64,000 bases of DNA, from assembly GCA_019915015.1 (NCBI GenBank), contig JAHBBC010000002.1, forward strand, positions 1,984,001-2,048,000, read 5' to 3'. Source of the stretch: Auriscalpium vulgare. Taxonomy: Eukaryota; Basidiomycota; Agaricomycetes; Russulales; Auriscalpiaceae. Shown here in pieces: positions 34,931 to 46,612 of this stretch. The position numbers were made by a program, and so were the translations under genes. Position 1 is the stretch's first letter; the number at the start of each line of letters is the position of its first letter. The notes beneath the pieces are model-generated. The model was not told the DNA's origin and did not search any database. It saw only the letters and a list, made by a program, of their open reading frames with translations.

Positions 34931-35530
34931 TAATAGCCATTTGTCAGCACTTGAATATTTCCTATATATAGCCCCACATGACTGGCTGGTACCCTCTTGT
35001 GTTGCAATAGCAGTCACCAGGGCACGTTTGCAGTGTATATTCCGTTGTTAGAAGGCGGGCTTTCTGCCCTTGCCATATGTCACGTGACCCCGGGCACCGG
35101 CGCGGGCCCTGGTGACCGGCGGGGGTCACCTCACGACTTGGCATTTTTACTGCGCAGCGAGTCGAGTAATTACTACGAGAGACCCTGGTGTCTGATTATT
35201 TACTACGAGACCTAGCAGAGTATTTGCAGACTACTTGAGTATTTACTACATCCGAACCTTTTTTTTTCACAAGTCGAGAGTCAAGATTCACTCAAGTCAC
35301 CGACTCGCGTCATCTGCCTTGTTGACTTCATGCACAATGTTGAATATGCAGAATGTATGTAGTACATGTTGAATGAACTACTTTGAGCGCGAAAACTAAC
35401 ACTACTATGCACTACCGGGACACAACTTGCGCAACACTACTTCTCCGACGACATGGCAACCGGGACACGCCTCACGCAACACTACTTCCTCCTCTTCGAG
35501 CTGTCGGAAACATATCAGCATGGGCCAATT
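34931..35530. other. non-coding left arm of the KDZ element
   Basis: No gene. It contains a GC-rich block near 35085-35130 (GGGCACCGGCGCGGGCCC and GTGACC/GGTCACC words, partly palindromic) and several TTTACTACGAGA words before the 3' end of the minus-strand cargo gene. Confidence 0.5.
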
Positions 35531-38500
35531 TCAAGACATTGCTCGTACTCGCCTTCTGCCCTGAGAATTCCCTGCTGGCTCGCGCGAGGCCTGTCGCTTA
35601 GAACCGACGTCGGCGCTGCTGCGGAGATGCCCGACCATCTGGTCAAGCACCCACTGGACATCCTCGATGGCGGACTCGCACTCGCACTGCGCTGCCAGGT
35701 CACCGTCTGCTTGTTGATACCACCACGTCAGACTGATGAGCAGCAGCTCGAAGCCGTTGCGTCCACCCTTGGCCGTTTCCACCCAGGCTTCAGATGCCGT
35801 ACCTCCGCAGCGATCCAGCGGCCAGGCATCCCCGCGCCAATCGGGCTGAAGACCAACCCACCAGTCCCTCCACTGTTGACCAAAGACACGCAGGCTGAGG
35901 ATGTCCGGCGGCTTCGCAAACTCACGTTTGCGGGAGGTCCAAAACGGCACTTCCTTTGGCCGTGAGGCGTTCGCAAGCGTGAACTTCTTGCCCTGTGATC
36001 ACGCAACGTCAGCCTCTGTGAGGATAGCACAAGACATGACTACTTACCTTCCCATTCTTGTAGCCCAAAAGCTCCTCAAAGACACGCCAGGTCGGGAGGA
36101 GCGCTGCCCAGTCTTCGTTGATCACAACCCCAGAGAGGTACTTGTAGTCGTGGACGAACCAGTCCGGGCAGTTGGAGGGGAGCGAGTCTATCTGGGGTGC
36201 CATGGCAACTGATGTCGCCGACATAGCCGTAGGCACGGCCGGGCCCAGGCCGAGTGCCGCCGGAGGTCCTTCAGGGGAGGCAGAGACGGCCAAATGGGAC
36301 AGATGAGCAGGGGTGACTGGCGTTGAGGGTACAAGCGAGACGCGCGGCGCTGCTGCGACAGGTGCAGACGGCACGGGGACCTCGGCGATGGGCGCGACGG
36401 GCGCAATGGGCGCGACGGGCGGCGCTGCTACTACGGCTGACGTCACAGGGACCTCCTTGGTGATGGGCAAGACGGGCGGGGCTGCCGCGACGGGGACAGA
36501 CGGCACAAGGACCGTGGCGATGGGCTGGGATGGTGTCGATGGGGCAAAGGCTTCGACGGTGATCGGCGCGGTGAACGTGGCGATGGGCTCGGGCCGTGTT
36601 GACGAAAGGAAGGCTTCAACGGTGAAGGGCACGTTGGACGGGGTAGGCACTGTGGTGATAGATGCAGTGGGAGAGCCGGGCAGTGCAGCGATGGGTGCGG
36701 TGGGTGTAGATGGGGTGGAAACTTCGGGTACCGCTGCAGGCAGGGACTTGGGAGAGCTCGCAACGGCGACAGCCACGGCATGCGCGTTGGTGGTGGTCTC
36801 CGATGCCCCAGAGGTGCTTGACACTGAGTGAAAGGGATGTCAGCTTGGGTGAATTCCGCGAACGTGTTGACAACACACCTCGCGCCAACGACTGAGCATC
36901 CTTGATGGCAATTGCCGAAGCGACAGACGCGCAGTCCTGCATCTTGCTGGCTGTGTTCGCCAACGTATGCTCCAGCGGTAAGACGGACGGCTCGGCGGCG
37001 GACGAGGAGGCAGCCAACGCCGACGGAAGTGAAGAGGACAGAGACGCGTGACGCACGTCGTCACTGCTTGCTTCAGTTGCGCCCGCACAGTTGACGCCAC
37101 CGCGGTCTTCCTGTGTCGAGCCTTCACCGTCCTCGGCCTCCTCGTCTTGGTCCTCTTCCTCGTCTTCTTCCTCCTCCTCATCCACTCCCTCCTCCTCATC
37201 CATTTCCTCCATCTGTATGTCGCCCTGCGCGATGCTTGTGTCGCTGCACAGCAGATGAGTTCCTTGTCTCCTCTCATATAGTACACAAGACTCACTTGTC
37301 AACAGCCTCCGCAAGTCGCGATGAACGCCTCGTCCGTGGACCTGCAGGCTTCTTGGGGCCACGCTTGCGCCGGTTCTTCTTCGCCTCAATAGCAGCCTTC
37401 TCCTGCTCCGTGAAGAAGGGCACGATGCCCAGCTCCTTTCTCAATTCCGCAAGTTCCTTGATACGCTCCAGCCTCGCAAGCTCGTACGGAGTGCGGTATG
37501 GAGAAGACGGAGGAGCCCGGGCCGCACGCGCAGGTTTAGCAGCTGAAGCGGCTGATGCGCCCGTGGAGATGGGTCGAGGCGTTGTAGCAGTTGAACCAGG
37601 TGAGTCCACTTCATCGGCCATGGACGGATCCGCACTGACGGATGCGTTCTGCGTCTGCGTTTCGACCGGCGCTGTGCCAGCGGGAGCGTCCTGTGGATCT
37701 GCAACATGGCCCTCGGGAGACAGCGCAACTTGCGCACGGACCTTGGGGGCTATTCAAGGTAAGAAACTGCGTGACTGTGATACTGCGATACAGTCACTCA
37801 CGGAACACGCGTTTCAGATATTCACGGAACGGCTGCTCGACGTCTTCCTTGAACGTCGGGTGGGCCGTGCCGAAGGACTGCCCATCCTCTAACGCGTAAT
37901 GGACGCTAGGTAGGCATCAGTACGTGCAAAGTCAATGGAACATGATCACGACTCACGCATATGATCGCAGCGTCCCGCCTGCTTCAGGCATTGGCCCGCC
38001 GAAGATGATAGTCGCGGCCCAGCCGGTCTTCTTGTAGATTGAATCAACAATCTTCGTGGCTGTAGCAGGAAGACGTTCGATCGCGCTGTAACAATGCGGG
38101 GACCTAAGCACGGTGTCAAGCTGGTAACTAAAGCATACTCACTTTTGATAGCGGCGCGCCTTTGCAGTACGCGCATCAACCTCGCCATCGTCGTCGTCGG
38201 CGTCGTATTTTCCACTATTGCGCTCCTTCTCGACACGCGCCTTAATTGCGTCCGTCTCGCCCTTCAGCATCTCGCGGGCCTTGTCATTTTGAAACACAAG
38301 TTTCGTCTTCGCGGTCGCGCCGGGTGGCAGTGCTTTCATGTAGGCCTCGTACGCTGCCGCCATCGGCGCCTGAAGCTCCCGCTTGAAGATTTTCTGGTAT
38401 ACCTGGTAGTCGGGAAGCCTGCGCGGAGCCTTGAAGTCCAGGACGTCGTCATGTTGGCTGGTCTTGCTGGCGCCCGCGTCGGTGCCACGTGTGTGATTGT

Positions 38501-38737
38501 TGAACCACTCGCGCAGGCGCTGACAATGCTCGTGAGCGTCCCAATAAATATGCGAGTCGATATACAACTCACCTTTCTCGTCTTCGCCGCCCCTTCGTCG
38601 TCGGTGTCGGGCCAAATAGCGAGCCATCTTCCGAACAATGCGGGCCAGTACTCGGCAAGTCGGCGGGCTCCACGTGCATTTTGAAAAGCGGGGACCTCAG
38701 CTTGGAGGAATTTGTGCTGAGCTTCGGTTGTCCACAT
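35531..38737 (-). CDS. large KDZ-associated partner protein of unknown function
   Basis: About eight exons on the minus strand, ATG 38737 (MWTTEAQHKFLQAEVPAFQN) to TGA 35531. Introns such as 38573-38521, 37970-37919, 37852-37753 and 36048-35990 have GT..AG ends and keep the frame. Regions in order: W/F-rich N-terminus (YWPALFGRWLAIWP), REWFNNHT, a DNA- or protein-binding-like helical block (YQKIFKRELQAPM), an acidic DDDD segment, KIVDSIYKKTGWAATIIFGG, PTFKEDVEQPFREYLKRVF, a basic stretch KKNRRKRGPKK, a very acidic Glu/Asp run, a long Pro/Val/Ala-rich linker, and a conserved end GVVINEDWAALLPTWRVFEE, VFGQQWRDWWVGLQPDWR and GRNGFELLLISLTWWYQQ. This pairing with a KDZ transposase recurs in mushroom genomes as I remember it. 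It may help transposition or target choice; that is inference. Confidence 0.72.
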
Positions 38738-38987
38738 TGCGGGGGTGCTGTGGTGACGTGTGACGAGGTAAGAGGGATTTTACTAACGGTGAGTATTTAC
38801 TATTTCAGTTTTATTTGATGATATTTGCTCTCATTGTTTCTACTACCGGTGCAGGGCAAAGTAAACCGTCCCTTAAACCTACCAGATAAGGCATTGACCG
38901 CGCGGACCATATAAGACCGGTTCCTTCCCCTCCCTCATTTCCCTCCATCGCAGTGGTGATACGTGTATTGAACGCATCTCCACCGCA

Positions 38988-40073
38988 ATGAATCCCCATC
39001 CCGCTATTCCTTTTGCTCTGTTTCCTGGTACGTGTGGCTACTCTGCCCAATGTTATCGGACAATCAACGGCGTTATCTGACCGTGATCGACAGCAATGGC
39101 CCCGCTGCCCCCGCTACCGCCCCCGACCGTCGTCCTTCCGAGTCACACTGCGGGTCCCGTCCGTGGCGTTCGAACGTACTACGCCGTCGAAGGCACTCCG
39201 TTCGACGGTGTCCACACAGACTGGTAAGCCTTATCGTCTTTCCTCCAGATTTTGAAGCACGGCTGATGTTCAGAAGGGTTACCATTGGCCCGCTCCTACG
39301 CACAATCCGCGGTGCAACGTGGGCGGGGTACCCAACGTATGAGGCCGCTCATGCCTCGCTCGTCAATTCTGCAATTGCGCAGCAACTCGTCGCCACTGCC
39401 ATGCAGCAATTCGTCGCTGCTGCCCCCGCGGCTCCTGCCCCTGCGTCTGCTGACCCGGATCCGGCCGCTGTCCCCACCGCCGCCCCCACTCCCCATCCGG
39501 AACCCGATCATCACGGCAACGATGGCATGTTCGACACGCAGGCGCTGTCGTTTGCCCTTGCTGAGCCTGGGCCCGGTGCCAACACCAGTCCGCCGCCATC
39601 TCCTACTCTTTCGAGTGTCACGTCCTCGTCTTCAGGCCCAACTGCCCTTTCGTCGGAAGGCAGTTTCTTCGATCTCGGGGACGGTACGTGATTGCATCTT
39701 GATCTTATCACTTATCACTCATATTTATCTCAGACCCCATCACTGCTGCCCGCGGCTCTCGCCCTCGTGGCGGATGGCCGTTCATTGCAGTCGCACGAGG
39801 CACTCGCACCGGTGTCTTCCCAGCGTCGTACGTCTTTCACTTCTGGTCTTTCCATGTACTACTCATACAGTTATTCGCTCCAGAGCGCGGGCACACGAGA
39901 ATTACGCGTCCGGTGTACCTGGATCCGTCTCTCGAGGCTTCCGCTCGCGCGCCGAGGGCACGACGTGGCTTTACTGGTACAATGAACGCTACCCTATCGT
40001 AACGTTCGCGCTTCTGGATAACGTGTTCAACGGCGCTGGTGAGGGCAATGCGGGGACGGAGGCGGAGAATTGA
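38988..40073 (+). CDS. protein with two viroplasmin / RNase H1 N-terminal-like motifs
   Basis: Starts at ATG 38988 (MNPHPAIPFALFPG) and has about five exons; introns near 39030-39093, 39228-39276, 39686-39741 and 39829-39891 have GT..AG ends. The first module reads VRTYYAVEGTPFDGVHTDW and, after an intron, IRGATWAGYPTYEAA, matching the Y-x-V..G..G-V/I..W ... G-A-x-x-K/A-G-Y-x-T/S-x-x-x-A pattern of the viroplasmin (Cauli_VI, RNase H1 N-terminal) fold that binds RNA-DNA hybrids or dsRNA. An Ala/Pro/Ser linker follows. The second module reads GWPFIAVARGTRTGVFPAS and, after an intron, GVPGSVSRGFRSRAEGTTWL. Stop at 40073. It is carried inside the KDZ element in the same orientation as the transposase; its role there is unknown. 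Confidence 0.68.
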
Positions 40074-40636
40074 TGGATGTGGTCGTAGTCTGTAGTTGAC
40101 ACTTGTGGTTCGCTCGACGCAAAATGCGTCTAATGGCATCAATCTGGTGCCAATCCTTTCGTGAATGCGTGGTTCCTTGCATGATATGAGGTCAACAGGC
40201 TTGTTAAGAATGTCCTCGCTGTGTGATTGACTTGCAGAAAGATGGGGACAGGCAGATGCAGGCTACTGTACACACCTCAAACACCTCGCTCAGTGTCTTT
40301 TGTCTTTATCATGCCCGTCAGAATTTGAGAGAAAGCGCCAATTCCATGCGCAGGAATGCCCCCTTGCGCCTGTCAACTTATATGAGCAAGTGTTTTACAA
40401 GATGCGGAACAATAAAATTCGTTTGGGGGACGGCGGGCTTTCAGAGCGGTTCTTGATTCCTCGACGCGGCATTTCCTTTGCGGCTCTAAGGCTTCCTCTA
40501 ACCTCTGCACACACCCGCTCAACCACCATCGAGTTTGTTCCTTCTGCATCATCCAGCATGAAGTGGATCTACTGAGCCTATCATAACAGATCTCTGGCAG
40601 TAGCGCGTCCCGTCGTTTGGGCTGCTCGCTCTCTGG
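40074..40636. other. spacer between KDZ cargo genes
   Basis: About 560 bp with no supported gene; presumably terminator and promoter sequence. Confidence 0.45.
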
Positions 40637-41293
40637 GACGATGGCAGGCACGGCTTCCGACTATCTAAAGTGCGTTGTTCTTACTAACTATGCGTGTAGA
40701 GCTAACGCGCTCTATACGAAAGGCATAGAGAAAAAAAAAACGTCTGCGCTACCAAAAAGCGTACAACGAGATCAAGCGAGTTGGCAGGCGCAAAGTGAGC
40801 AAGTCGGAGTGCGAGCGCGAGGAGGACAAACGACGGGCCATGCTCAGCGGCCAGCAACGGTACGTTCTTGTCCATGTATCCAGAACATCTAACACATCCA
40901 TTCTTTTTACGCAGGGCCTACACGAATGAGATTGCGTGCAAGTCGGCGGGTGCGGACCCAAAGCGAACTGCATCAATGCACGCTCGTGAACACGAGGTGC
41001 TCGAACGCTGGAGCCTCCTTCGACTCTCACTCATGGAGCAATACCCCATCAACTGGCCCTCCCGATATGCGCACCGCGTGCGCACCGCCATCCAGCGTAT
41101 TGTCCGCACAGCTGACGACGTCCTAGCTGCTTCGCAGTCATCTCACCCTCCGGTCACTCTCGACATTCGTATCCATCGCTACAGACGTCTGATCGCTGGC
41201 CTGCACCAGGAGGTTGAATTCAGTACACAGGGTAACAACGTCCACGACTGGGCGTTGGAGGACCGCGCACACATATTCACTGGCCGACGGTGA
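40637..41293 (+). pseudogene. small KDZ cargo gene, frame broken at an A-run
   Basis: ATG near 40639 gives MAGTASDYLK; a 30-nt intron (40670-40699) precedes ANALYTKGIEKKK. A run of ten A at 40731-40740 then puts the frame out by one. With nine A the frame would pass through RLRYQKAYNEIKRVG, an intron near 40860-40914, AYTNEIACKSAGADPKR, ERWSLLRLSLMEQYPINWPS and HDWALEDRAHIFTGRR to TGA 41293. About 205 residues, mostly helical and basic, no known domain. The extra A could be a true inactivating indel or a sequencing or assembly error in a homopolymer. The rest of the frame is clean, so the defect is recent or artificial. Confidence 0.55.
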
Positions 41294-41543
41294 GGTCCGT
41301 TTTCATTTGTTCTTTAGCTGAGTCTCACTCAATCATCACAGAGTTCACAGTCTCGTATTCAGACGCTTATATGGCTTTTGAATCCCGGTATACTTAGTGA
41401 CCACGCTTGTATTTGCGCTGTCGTATATTAGAGATATAACTTGGCACTGTTCTGCTGCCGATTACCTAATCCAGTTGGGCGACGCGCACCGGTCGCGCAC
41501 CGAGCGGCCACTGTCGACCTCTGCCCACCACTGCACCTCAGTC

Positions 41544-44500
41544 ATGCCAGGCAAGCGCAAAGCAAAAGGCGCTGTGGTTTGCAAGATGGATGACAACGAC
41601 GATCCCGGCCCTACTCAGTTCTCTCAGCACGTCAACCTCTCTGTTGTCACCCGCAAGCGGCGTAGGCGCGTGCGCCAATCGACATCTCACTATGAAGAGA
41701 CGCAGGAGCCTGCCACCCCTGCACCCGAAGAAACCGCCAATCTCGAGGACTATACTCCAGAAGATACGGTTCCTGTCGAGGTTCCACAGTTGAAGCGGCG
41801 GCGGCGACGCTATCGACAGGTCAGTCGCACATTGCCCGCCTTTTTTTTTTTTTTTTTTTTTTTTGCACTCGCTAACTCTGGGGCAGACCAAAGCCAAACC
41901 GCTTGAAGACTGGTTGCCTTTCCGCGAGGTTTACGTTCAAGAGCTCCTTCGCTTGGAGGGTATAGGCGACGACGGCGCCCTGTTGCCTTGCGCGTGTCAG
42001 AGCGAAGACCTCGGTGACGTTAGGTGCATCGACTGCACTGGCGGGCTGCGCATGTGTCGTGCGTGCACCGTGAAGGCGCATGTCACTAGTCCGCTTCACA
42101 GAGTCGAGGTGCGCATTGTGAATTAGGTGTAATTACCTTTGTCTGACCACCTCGAGGACAGCGATGGAACAGATTGTTTTTTGAGAGGTACTCGCTGAGA
42201 GAGGCGGGCCTTCGTGTTCAACTTGGTCACGACGGACACCCATGCCCCCTCCCCTTCCATAAAGACGCGTCGCTGACCGTCATCGACATCACCGGCGTTC
42301 ACGAGATTCAAGTTGACTATTGCGACTGCGCGCGGATCGGTTCTGCGCGACACATCGTCCAGCTTCTGCGCGCTTCTCTCTGGCCTGCCACCGTTGAGCG
42401 CCCGCAGACGGCTGTCACTCTCCGTACTCTCAAGATTTTCCACGCTCTCACAATCCAAGGCAAAATCAACGCATACGACTTTTGGACAGGCTTAGAGCGA
42501 ATTACCGACGGCCTTGGGACGAGGAAAACCAAGGTATGCAGCCTTTGAGCATTGTGCAAGCGTTTGCTGACATCCACGAAGTATCGGTACAAGGAATTCT
42601 TGCGCTCAATGCGATGCTTTAGGAACGTGCGAATGCTCAAGCGCGCCGGCCGCGGCCATGACGCGGCTGGCATCGACGCAACTGGGCTTGGAGAACTCGT
42701 TGTCGAGTGCCCGCTCTGCCCACACCCTGGAAGGAACATGCCCGAAGGGTGGGAGTCGGCACCGGAGGACGAAAGGTAAAGTGCTCGGACTAGTTGGATG
42801 TCTATGCAAGGCTGAGTGACTCTCTGATAGATGGAAGCACGCCGCTTATCTCGCTATAGATGCAAACTTCAAGCTGAAGATGAAGAACCGCGGCGTCAAG
42901 GACATCGAACTGTCGCCTGGTTGGGGCTATTTCGTGAAGCAATCGGACTACAACGTACACGTGGCGAAGTATGCGGATGAGAAGGAGGTACGTCTGCGTG
43001 TATTTCTTTGTACGGCTGGCTGGGCACCGCTGACTGTCATTTGCATTATAGATGAAGTATTGTGATTCAAATCATTCCGCTGTTGATCACGCAAACACGC
43101 CGGCACTCAAGCGTTTCAGCATCAACGGTGTCGGCGCCGTCATATGCTCCCGGCACTGCTATTATCTTTGGCACGCTATCGGCGATCTGACGAAAGGGGA
43201 ACGGTACATAGTTTAATTCTTACCGGCGTTGCTTTCCCCTCACGACACCTCGCAGGTACTCTTGCATGGACTACATGTTACTCGGCGCACTGAAACTGAG
43301 CCTCCCCGATGTCAAGAAGCTCTTCATATCCTACGACATTGCTTGTTCTTTCTCGCGCAACCTCGGCACCCGGATGGCGCGGTACCCCGAGGCACGCGGA
43401 GCGGCGCTCAGCTCACTCAACATCAATTGGGCTGTCCCGAAGTTTCACCTCATCGCCCACGGCACGGACTGTCAACAAAAGTTCTCGTACAATGAGATGT
43501 ATGGCGTCGGGCGCACGCATGGCGAGACCGTCGAGGCTGGGTGGGCTGACCTCAACCCCGTCGCCTTGAGTACGCGTGAAATGGGAGGTCCGCAGCGCCA
43601 CGAGGTTCTCAACGACATCCTCGGATCCTTCAATTGGCGCAAGACGATCAAAATCGGTACGTCGCGCCGGGGAATTGACGATAACCGAATTGACGTAGCA
43701 TCTCAGGTGCCGCCCTGAAGAAGTCCCTGCGGGCTGCCGAGACAGCGCTGGCAAAACACTCCCCGAAGTTCGAGGAGATGTCCCAGCAAATTCCTCTGTC
43801 CTTGCGAGAGGAGTGGGTCAAGATGATGCGGGTCTACGACCGTGACAAGAAGGCGCCCAACCCATACAGAGAGCCGGATGCCGGTGAGTGCTTGTGCCAT
43901 TCCGCATCACCAGGTACTTACTTGTGATTGATGACAGTTACCACGTTGGCCGATGTGCGCCTAGAGCTCGCCAATGAGGAAGCCGTGGAGGCCGCACGCG
44001 GGCAGCTCTCCCCGCATGAGACCAGCGCCAGTGTCTTCCTCAATGTCGGTCTTGACCTCGAGGAGCAACAGTGAGTAAGTTCCCTTTGAAAGATGATCGT
44101 GTTAATGACTTGCGCGTACTAGGCGCGTTCTTCGGGCTAGAGAGAAGAAATTGCCGCGGCCAGCTGAAGACGTGGACGAAGACAAGGACGACGCCGGTCG
44201 CACGCGCAAGCGCAAGAAGCCGATCCTTACGAACGAGGTCATCGCCTTCAAAGAGAAGCAGAACGCACTCCGCCGTCGCATCACCGCCTGGCGCCAAGTT
44301 CAAATTCTGTACATCCCGGTCATCGCCCAACTACTCCCATCCTCAGCGCCCGATCCCTCCGGCAACGACGCCATCTTCAAGGTCGGCGCTCCAGAGGCAG
44401 AGACTTTGTTTCTGCCTTCTCAGATGCCGCCAGAGCTTCGTGACGCCGGCTGCGTCCCGGGACTCGTCAACAAGGAGGTGCGGCTGCGTGTGGGTCAAGC

Positions 44501-45440
44501 GCAGGATGCGCTTCATCAGGTGCATCTTGTACGACTCTTCAACGGTGCTAAGTGCTTACATGCATCGTCCCGCTTACAGCTGCGCAGGGCCATCCGTGTC
44601 AAGTACGGCATGGTGCACTACAAACGAGTCCACGTCAACGGCCCTGGGCAAAATGCCAATACGCGCGCGCGCGCGCAGCTGGAGCGACTCGAGGACAAAC
44701 TGCGGCTGCACGTCCTTCGCTATCAAGATGCGTACGATGCCCTGGAGAAACTCGACCCCGATGGCAGCTGGAACGTGCAGCTGCTGAAGCTCAAGGACGA
44801 GCACGTCCGCCCGTCACGACTGAAGCGCAACGAGCTCGGCAAAGGCGACTTTGAAGTGTCGTGGATCTGGCAGACCTTGCGTGCTGACGCGCGAGACATC
44901 CCGGGCGAGGAGGCAACGGAGGAAGAGGTCAACGACAGTGAGTGGTGCTCGCTTGTCATTGCGCTGACAAATGATGGCCGATCCACAGGTGTGCGTGTTG
45001 ACTGGGTCACCTCCAAGGCACGCATCGATCGCTGGGTTGAGGAAGTTGCGCTCATCAAGGAGGAGATGCCACGCGCTGTCCGCTTTATGCGCAGTCGCGC
45101 GGAATGGTGGCGAAGCAAGGTTGGTAGTCGGAGCGAGCTCTCGCCCGACACGCTCGGCGGTCTCAACGCGTATGCCCTTCGTCAAGCGGCGCACCATGAC
45201 GAGCTGGCTGATGCTTACATCACCTTATGGCGGCCGTTGTTGCTCGGACTGGGACATGCTGACTTGTGGCCTGCGACAGCCGATGACGTGTCACCCTTGA
45301 CAGCCGCCGCTTCATCCTTGCCGTCCCTCGACATCTCACCCCACAGTGCTCTCAACATTGAACATGACGTGTCAGACGTGTCGTCGTCGGAGTCAGATTC
45401 GTCGGAGTCATCGGCATCGTCTAGGGAAGATGAGACGTAG
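41544..45440 (+). CDS. KDZ (Kyakuja-Dileera-Zisupton) transposase
   Basis: ATG 41544 (MPGKRKAKGAVV) to TAG 45440, about ten exons, roughly 1000 residues. The basic N-terminus is followed, after an intron containing 24 consecutive T, by the CxC2 cysteine cluster CACQSEDLGDVRCIDCTGG with MCRACTVKAHVTSPLHRVE, a zinc-binding module specific to fungal KDZ proteins. The transposase core has three acidic boxes: AYLAIDANFKLKMKNRG, LFISYDIACSFSRN and GRTHGETVEAGWADLNP, consistent with an RNase H-fold DDE enzyme. Other landmarks are the ICSRHCYYLWHAIGDL and NWAVPKFHLIAHG blocks. A long C-terminal helical region (RRAIRVKYGMVHYKR, LEDKLRLHVLRYQDAYDALE) ends in a Ser/Asp/Glu tail. No stop or frame break was found within the exons, so the enzyme may be active. 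Confidence 0.9.
41841..41864 (+). repeat. poly(T) tract, 24 bp, within an intron
   Basis: Twenty-four consecutive T in the first intron of the KDZ transposase, just before its acceptor. It acts as an extreme polypyrimidine tract and is a likely site of length variation. Confidence 0.9.
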
Positions 45441-46604
45441 TACTTGTACTTTTATGCGTAGCAATGATATATTGTGCCTGATCTTGTGAGAAAAAAGATT
45501 TCTTGTGCGAGAAGTCGCAAGTTGGCAGTGGGAATACTACACCGACTTCTTGTTGTACTTGAGTCGAGTAGTAAATACTACACCTGCTGACACGGACTCA
45601 CTAAGTCAATTCGGACACAGATTCTCGGGCAGCAAAAGAACACTGATAACACACTAAACAAAGCACTAGTACTGACCATACACTGCACTCGGGCGGAGGT
45701 GGAGAATGGGAATAGAGAGAGATCTAGCGTACTGTTTGAGTACAATCTGGAAGCAGTCACCAGTAGATAAGGGTTGATCTAGAAGTAGTGAGCTATAGAT
45801 AAGGTTCGTTATCTACAGAGTGTGATCTGGAAGCCCTGGAAAGTAGATAAGGTCCGTTTGCTCCTAAAAAGCATAGCTGACTGGAGCATAACATGATCTA
45901 GTGAAGCCTGATACATACGATCTGAAAGCGCTAATCAATAGATCAACTGTTATCTGCTGGGTAAGATCTGGGAGCACTAACCAATAGATAAGATCTGTTA
46001 TCTACTAGATATGATCTGGGAGCGCTGATCAATAGAATCCATTTGGAACTAGTGTGGTAGATCACAGCCTGATAGGAGAATTGAAGGCCTGCCTGAAGGA
46101 TTTAGTTTCCTATCTACTAGAAATGATCTGAAAGCGCTGATCAATAGATCAACTGTTATCTGCTGGGTGAGATCTGGAAGCACGGACCAATAGATAATGT
46201 CTGTTATCTATTGAAGAAGATCTGAAAGCGCTGATGAATACAATCTATTTGGAACTGATTTCCTATCTGCTGTGTGGGATCTGGCCAATAGATAAAGGCT
46301 GTTATCTACTGAAGTATAGTAGTATCAAGTAGATTGCAGTAGTATTTTAGTAGAACTGCTGTAGTAATAGTGCCAAGTAGAATTGCAGTAGCAGCAGTGA
46401 AGTAAAATTGAAGTAATTTGCAGTATGGAAGTAAAATGTAGCAATTGTAGCGTAGTAATTACTACAGGAGCAATAGGGCATTCCCTGGGCCTAATAACCC
46501 TACTACAAAGTACTTACTACTAGTACTACATTGCAGTTGCATAAACCACTTTGCATATACTACTCTACCAGCTTTTAGTACTACTTAAGCAATCACCACT
46601 GTTG
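45441..46604. repeat. right subterminal repeat zone of the KDZ element
   Basis: From about 45720 to 46320 a unit of 50-60 bp recurs some seven times, with GATCTGGAAGCGCTGATCAA, AATAGATAA and GTTATCTACTG as its core words. From 46320 to the end, GTAGTA and TACTAC words dominate and mirror the left end. No gene. Confidence 0.7.
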
Positions 46605-46612
46605 TTGAGCAG
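46605..46612. repeat. KDZ target-site duplication, right
   Basis: TTGAGCAG directly after the right transposon end; matches TCGAGCAG at 34508-34515 in 7 of 8 positions. Confidence 0.75.

Larger units (their letters stand above)
34516..46604 (+). mobile_element. KDZ DNA transposon (12.1 kb) with cargo genes
   Basis: The left end (CCGTGGTGGTAA, CTTAAGTA, ACTAAAAG) is mirrored at the right end (on the minus strand AACAGTGGTGATTG, CTTAAGTA, ACTAAAAG), so the inverted ends are about 30 bp and imperfect, with looser similarity for about 100 bp more. It is bordered by an 8-bp duplication (one mismatch) and interrupts gypsy pol exactly between two codons. It contains four genes: a large minus-strand partner gene (35531-38737), a viroplasmin-like gene (38988-40073), a small broken gene (about 40640-41293) and the KDZ transposase (41544-45440). 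Subterminal zones of about 900 bp on each side are full of short repeats that could bind transposase. Genes and ends are mostly intact, so it may be recently active. Confidence 0.87.

Noticed and set aside
36009..37892. Plus-strand Gly/Ala/Thr-rich and Pro/Leu-rich frames
   Set aside because: Shadows of the Pro/Val/Ala-rich and acidic linkers of the minus-strand KDZ partner gene.
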